DNA of 64,000 nucleotides from Linanthus parryae (lineage: Eukaryota; Streptophyta; Magnoliopsida; Ericales; Polemoniaceae). Of the stretch, positions 59,661 to 64,000 are shown piece by piece. The notes beneath the pieces were generated by a model. It saw only the letters and a program-made list of their open reading frames with translations, was not told where the DNA came from and ran no database searches. Positions within the stretch are counted from its first letter, which is position 1, and the number at the start of each line of letters is the position of its first letter. Location of the stretch: NCBI GenBank assembly GCA_023055425.1, contig JALGPY010000010.1, forward strand, positions 18,325,363 to 18,389,362, given 5' to 3'. Both the position numbers and the translations under genes were made by a program.

Positions 59661-60903
59661 TGAAGGGGTGCACTGTAGGAAGAAATACATGATCAATACT
59701 CTAGAGGGGGGGGGGCTGAATAGAGTATGAAAACTTTTGCTAAACTTTGCATGAATAGTGGTTTCACAAGATTTGTAAAGATATTGAAGGACTTAAAATG
59801 ATTTTCAAGTCCTCGGAATAAAACAATTAGAGTAAACAGAAGAACAAGTCTATTTCAAGGCCTTGTAATGAGTCTTCAAACGCTTGAAATGAGACTGTTT
59901 TGAATGCTGCACAAGTTCTAAGTGTATAACTGAAAAGCAAATGCAAGAGACACAATATATATTGAGTTAAGTCCACTTGGACCTACGTCTCTACCTCAGG
60001 GATCTTCTCCTTATAGGATTTTCAACACAATTCTTATTAATCAATAGCTAAGCCTTCGATCTCAAGCACAGAGAGATGCCTTACTCTGTTACAGCTTGTG
60101 GTTCTCACTAACCTATCTAGTACCTGCTATAGATATCTGAATAACTATGAATTATCAATTGTTCACCTTGAACAATCCTTGAGAATGAGAACTAGAAGTA
60201 TTATCAAAATGATATAAAAATGAAGTTCAGAATAAGAAGAACACAAAAAAATGAAACTGTAGTGAGTATGCAATGTTCTTATGATACTTTGGATTGAAAG
60301 ATGAATTTGCTTCCTTGAAGTTTGTCAATCCTTGATTGTGTTTATGTCTCTGTGAATTGCTATTTTTAGTTATGTCTCTAAATTCCTTCAGCAGCTCTCT
60401 TTTAAAAGCACACAGTTTGAATGGAAGATCTTTAGAATCTTCTCAACAAACTTTCCAGAATATTGCTTCAAATCTTGAATCTTCTAACAGCTTCTCCCAA
60501 TGGCTAGTTGATCAATATCTTTTGATATACTGATTTGATCTTGTTGGAAGTATGTTGGGAAGATTTTAAACACATCAGATTGATTACAGAATCAATCAAC
60601 AAGCTGTTACCATATCTGCAAAATGTAGGTTAGGAAACAGGTTCTTACAAAATAGGAAACATAATTCCTGTAATACTAAATCAAACAAATGATGTTAGAT
60701 CCAGCACACTGTGTAAAAATAATTTTTCTTTCATCATCGAATATCATTTAGTCATGCATAGGGGTTTAGGATTTGAATCAAGTACAGAAACTCCCCCTAA
60801 GTTCATGCATATAAAGCTCAGTCAGTTTCAAGACTTTGAACGTTGTTTCAAGGCTTTTAAATAGACTACCTATTTCAAGTCTTGAACCTGAATTGAACTT
60901 CCA
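59661..60903 (-). mobile_element. 5' LTR of element G
   Basis: 1,243 bp, plus strand TGAAGGGG to TTCCA. Matches the 3' LTR at 43,298-44,525 over its length with dispersed differences. Holds a 9-G run in the terminal signature (59,706-59,714) and a palindrome at 59,854. Confidence 0.92.
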
Positions 60904-61545
60904 CAAATAATTCTAGAAATCCATCCTTATGGAGCCTAGAAGTGCACTTCTCATTTATATGGCCTAAACAACAAGGCCAAAGGTATGTGGGATTCAAATC
61001 GTTAGATTTAATCCTCCTAGTATTTATGTTCCTGACGGAATTATATAGATCACAGATATACAACCCATTAGACAGAAGTACATTTCAATAATGCATGCCA
61101 TCAAAACAAACGGAGCAACACTTGTCCTTTATAATGACAGAAAAACCTTTCTTGTCCAAACAAGAAATAGAAATAATGTTCCTACTTATAGAAGGAACAT
61201 AAAAAAAAAATTGTCTAAATCTAAAATAAGCCCAGAAGATAAAGATAACTCACAAGTTCCTACGGCTAATGCAGTAACTCTTGCTATGTTCCCAACGCGT
61301 AGGTCAATCTCCCCTTTAGCCAATCGTCTGCTTCTCTTTAGTTTCTGAAAATTTCGAGAAATGTGAGATCCACATCCGGTATCGAATACCCAGGAAGAAG
61401 ATATAGACAAATTGACATCTATTCCATAAATAACTGTTGTTGGAATCACTATTCCAAGCTTCTTGTCTTCCAAATACTTTGGGGCAGTTCCTCTTTTTGT
61501 GGCCAGGCTTACTACAATAATGACACGGGCCCTTAGAAATTCCAC
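60904..61545 (-). pseudogene. Protease and pre-integrase of element F, right of G
   Basis: Minus-strand. 61,545-61,186 contains the aspartic protease active site WVFDTGCGSHI (~61,375-61,407; the family has DTG or DSG) and a frayed continuation. 61,063-60,904 reads the pre-integrase block with 'LNPTYLWPCCLGHINEKCTS' and 'LHKDGFLELF', which joins to 43,297 across G. The zinc-binding His (WHxRLGH) is partly changed. Confidence 0.8.
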
Positions 61546-62270
61546 CAGTAGGCTTCAAGGAATCTTCCTTGGGCTTTGCAACTACCTTGCTTTTCCGTTT
61601 AGGGTTCTGGGCAACCTTCTTAATTTTCCCCTTATTGACCATAATTATGGTCTTTCCTTTACCTTTCATAATACTCTATTTAGCATTCTAACATATTGGG
61701 AAAGTCTGGAAGAGATCTGTTGATCTCATTCATATTGTAGTTCGTGATGAAGTGACTGAAACAATCCAACAATGATTGCAGGATGAGACAATGGCCAACT
61801 CTTGGCTAAATGGATATCCCAAACTGTCGAGACTTTCAATGTAACCGATCATACGGATTACATGAGCTCCCACTAGATTTTTCTCTTGAAGAATACATTT
61901 GAGCAGTGCCTTTGATACTTCATACCGCTCACGCCTTCCTTGCTATTGGAAAATATGTTTCCAATGTATGATCATATCATACGCCTCCATGTTCTCATGC
62001 TGTTTCTGATGCTCAGAGTTCATGGTGCAAAGAATTAGGCAAGTCACATCAGTATATCATCAACAATCTTCTGATGTGCCTTCCTAACGGCAGTAGCAGC
62101 ATCAGCATGTGGTTCTTTCAGAATTGAGTTATTTAGAATTTAAAACTTCTTTTCTTGCATGAGAATAATTATCAAGTTTTTGTACCAGTTTAGGAAATTA
62201 ATTCTAGAATTTTTTTCATTCTCAATGACCGAACGCAAGGATAGTGTCGATGTTTGTTTATTGTTGCCAT
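61316..62270 (-). pseudogene. gag of element F
   Basis: Minus-strand ATG at 62,270 (MATINK), then after a shift the N-terminal capsid region ('RINFLNWYKNLIIILMQEKK', 'EPHADAATAVRKAHQKIVDD'). The UBN2 part follows from ~62,030 ('HENMEAYDMIIHWKHIF', 'RYEVSKALLKCILQEKNLVG', 'MIGYIESLDSLGYPFSQELA'). 61,669-61,316 reads a Lys-rich linker and one zinc knuckle CHYCSKPGHKKRNC. At least four stops or shifts. Unlike the SIRE elements it has a single knuckle. Confidence 0.8.
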
Positions 62271-63788
62271 CAGAAATTTACAAAGAACGATAAGTATGCA
62301 ATTTTAGTATCGTGAATAACTATATTATACTTAACAATGGCTAGATTAATATTAACAACCCTCTCTATTAATACGAAAAATATCATATATATTTTCTAGT
62401 GGGCCAAGATCCATATTTCACGTCCTCTTGAGCCTTATTTGGCAGGTCACCCAAAATTCCGTTATATAGGTAGGAACATATTCCAATTGCGTCGAATGAA
62501 AATCTTGGTTCAATTGGGTGAATAACTCCTTATTCTTTATCTATATAATAGATTATTTCCAAATGCCATGCCTCTAAGCTTTCAATCCTATTGAAAAGGA
62601 TTAGTTGTTTTTTACCTCTTACTTCGGCAGCCGCACATTTTCCTGCGCCGTCGCGCCAAATCAGGATGAATTAAGTCGCCCTGCTTTGGTAATCCCAAAC
62701 TCAATTCATCATGATCATGACAAGTGCTAAGCAAGTGAAGGCAAAACACAAAATTGATGTTGAGGGAATTCCTTGTCATTTTATTCTTTGATCATATCAA
62801 CTAATCTTCTAATTTGGATTGGGCAGGTCCAAATAAAAGATCTAAAACAGTTTTATAATTATCTTATTGTCATTTTGCATGCATCATCCATACATCAAAT
62901 CAAAAGCAAGATAAAATCATTAGATAAACCGGTGTTGATGTGGACCCTAAAACGAAGATATTCTGAAGCTAGGAATATCTATAAGTCCTAAAACAGCAAG
63001 CTCATCTCCATGTGCTTCTGTCTTTATCCATGCGTACTAGCTTGTGTGTCTTCATCGTCTTGTGGTCTCTTTGGTATTAGGTCTTCTCTATATGCTAATA
63101 GCTATTTTCAATCTATCTAATTCCAAATAATATCTATAAACTAAATAGAGGAACCTCACAGGCGAGAAAAGAAGGCGACTGACAGGACATAAAATTAATC
63201 AAATTAATTACATTAAAACCAAAACAAACCACACAAAATAAAGCATCAACACAACTAAGGCCACATCCACCCACCGTGCGATAAAACACCTGAACAGTTA
63301 AAATTTAGTTTTATCGCGCTGGGTCAATTTTAATTAATTGTGATAACAGAGTCAAACCGGTCAAAACGGTTAGACCAGTCACACCGCTCAAACCGGTCAG
63401 ACAAACCGAACCGGTTACCCAATTGAACTTGGGATAACGCACCGAGAGGTTCAGTCGGCAACCATTGCCAAACACCTTTAGGGAAAAATAAAAAAATTAA
63501 ATCCCCTATACAATTCGAACCTATGTGGGATAGAAAAACCTCTTTTTCTTCTCAAATTTTGCGCTAACCCTGGTTCATCACCAATTACTTGTATATTAAT
63601 TATATACCTGAAAATTCATTATTTTTGCATCATATACAAAATTAGTTAATCTCCACATGAGTCATATTCATGGCATGTCATAATATGCATATCAGTTTCA
63701 TGTTCCGTTTAACGTGAAAACGAACTAGACGCTCAGAACTGATAAAAACTGATAACCACATAAATCATATTATGCCCTATCACATATG
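62271..63788 (-). other. 5' leader region of element F
   Basis: 1.5 kb between PBS and gag, unusually long. AT-rich, no plausible frame. Contains a set of short AAACCGGT-type repeats at 63,352-63,420. It could include an unrecognised insertion. Confidence 0.5.
63352..63420. repeat. Short AAACCGGT repeat cluster
   Basis: Within 69 bp the word (A)AACCGGT(C/T) or close variants occur about six times ('tcaaaccggtcaaaacggtt', 'ctcaaaccggtcaga', 'cgaaccggtta'). The core ACCGGT is palindromic. Confidence 0.7.
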
Positions 63789-63800
63789 GATCTGAAACCA
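63789..63800 (-). other. Primer binding site of element F
   Basis: Minus-strand TGGTTTCAGATC, two mismatches from TGGTATCAGAGC, one base inside the LTR border at 63,802. Confidence 0.7.
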
Positions 63801-63801
63801 C

Positions 63802-64000
63802 TATAGGGTTTTGGTGCAGGTTATGCAGCGGAAATAAAAAACAATTCTGCCCAAAACTCTCCACGGAACACATGTGAGGCATTATAAGATGATGAAGGAG
63901 AAGGGTTACCCTTTTCAGTCTCAACGATCACTGCGCAGAAATAGTGTCCACGCCTATCCTGGTATCGACACCATAGGATCAGCAACCACATCTTCCTCTA
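63802..64000 (-). mobile_element. 5' LTR of element F, cut by the window end
   Basis: Plus strand starts TATAGGGTTTTGG. Matches 37,288-37,480 (3' LTR of F) nearly throughout ('aattctgcccaaaactct', 'gatgaaggagaaggg'). Confidence 0.88.

Larger units (their letters stand above)
43298..60903 (-). mobile_element. SIRE-type Ty1/copia element G, nested in F
   Basis: 17.6 kb including insertions. TSD CAAAT at 43,293-43,297 and 60,904-60,908. Minus strand, from right: 5' LTR (59,661-60,903), PBS, gag, protease, integrase, insertion E (50,333-56,196), RT, RNase H, ORF3 (48,218-44,867, with a solo LTR), polypurine tract, 3' LTR (43,298-44,525). Without its insertions it has ~10.2 kb, usual for SIRE elements. 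The LTRs are alike and its reading frames are interrupted in several places, so it is older than E but intact in outline. Confidence 0.92.
37288..64000 (-). mobile_element. Ty1/copia element F, host of G and I, cut by the window end
   Basis: Minus-strand element. From right to left: 5' LTR (63,802 to the end), PBS, leader, gag (62,270-61,316), protease, pre-integrase, insertion G (43,298-60,903), integrase, RT, RNase H, polypurine tract (40,815-40,825) and 3' LTR (37,288-40,814, with solo LTR I). The pre-integrase frame continues across G. Pol motifs (SKHIRK..., SMKELGDAT, GSIMFSMLCTRPDVSY) place it near the Tork/TAR/Angela group, though the exact lineage cannot be settled by eye. Many stops: inactive. 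Confidence 0.88.

Overview
The window looks like intergenic or heterochromatic DNA of a higher plant, probably a eudicot; the species cannot be told from the sequence. It is almost wholly built of LTR retrotransposons nested in one another. No host gene, tRNA, rRNA, CRISPR array or bacterial-type signal was found. Nearly every long reading frame is part of a decayed gag or pol gene, or a chance frame in an LTR. Elements are labelled A to I here for convenience.

Left part (1-13,393): the 3' end of an Athila/Tat-like Ty3/gypsy element (1-1,700) abuts a decayed SIRE-type Ty1/copia element A (+). A is split by a second SIRE-type element B (3,946-12,818, +; target duplication TGGAA/AGGAA). B has lost its PBS and most of its integrase, but its RT-RNase H region and a third gene (ORF3) after pol are still readable.

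Middle part (13,394-34,939): an Athila-like gypsy element D (+) keeps gag and protease but has no RT or integrase. Its 5' LTR carries a solo copia LTR (13,491-14,942, TSD GGATT). Its gag is interrupted by the 3' end of a minus-strand copia element H. The LTR of H contains C (18,237-27,346, TSD TTGTG), a non-autonomous element with two ~3.9 kb LTRs around 1.2 kb of non-coding DNA and Tekay-like end signals.

Right part (34,940-64,000): about 1 kb of unassigned DNA and a solo copia LTR (35,907-37,119) lead into a minus-strand copia element F (37,288 to beyond the window end). F's 3' LTR holds a gypsy solo LTR I (37,972-40,093, TSD TATGA). F's pol is split by the SIRE-type element G (43,298-60,903, minus, TSD CAAAT). 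G in turn contains a structurally complete non-autonomous gypsy element E (50,333-56,196, TSD AGTAG) and a plus-strand SIRE solo LTR inside ORF3 (46,162-47,709, TSD ATACT).

The inner elements are younger than the ones they interrupt, so the order of events can be read directly: F, then G, then E and the solo LTR; D, then H, then C; A, then B. Three unrelated families each carry their own short palindrome in many copies: TTCAAGGCCTTGAA in the SIRE elements, TGCGTTTGAACGCA in LTR I, and ATTCGTACGAAT in D. This, and the ORF3 shared by B and G, are the least expected features of the window.
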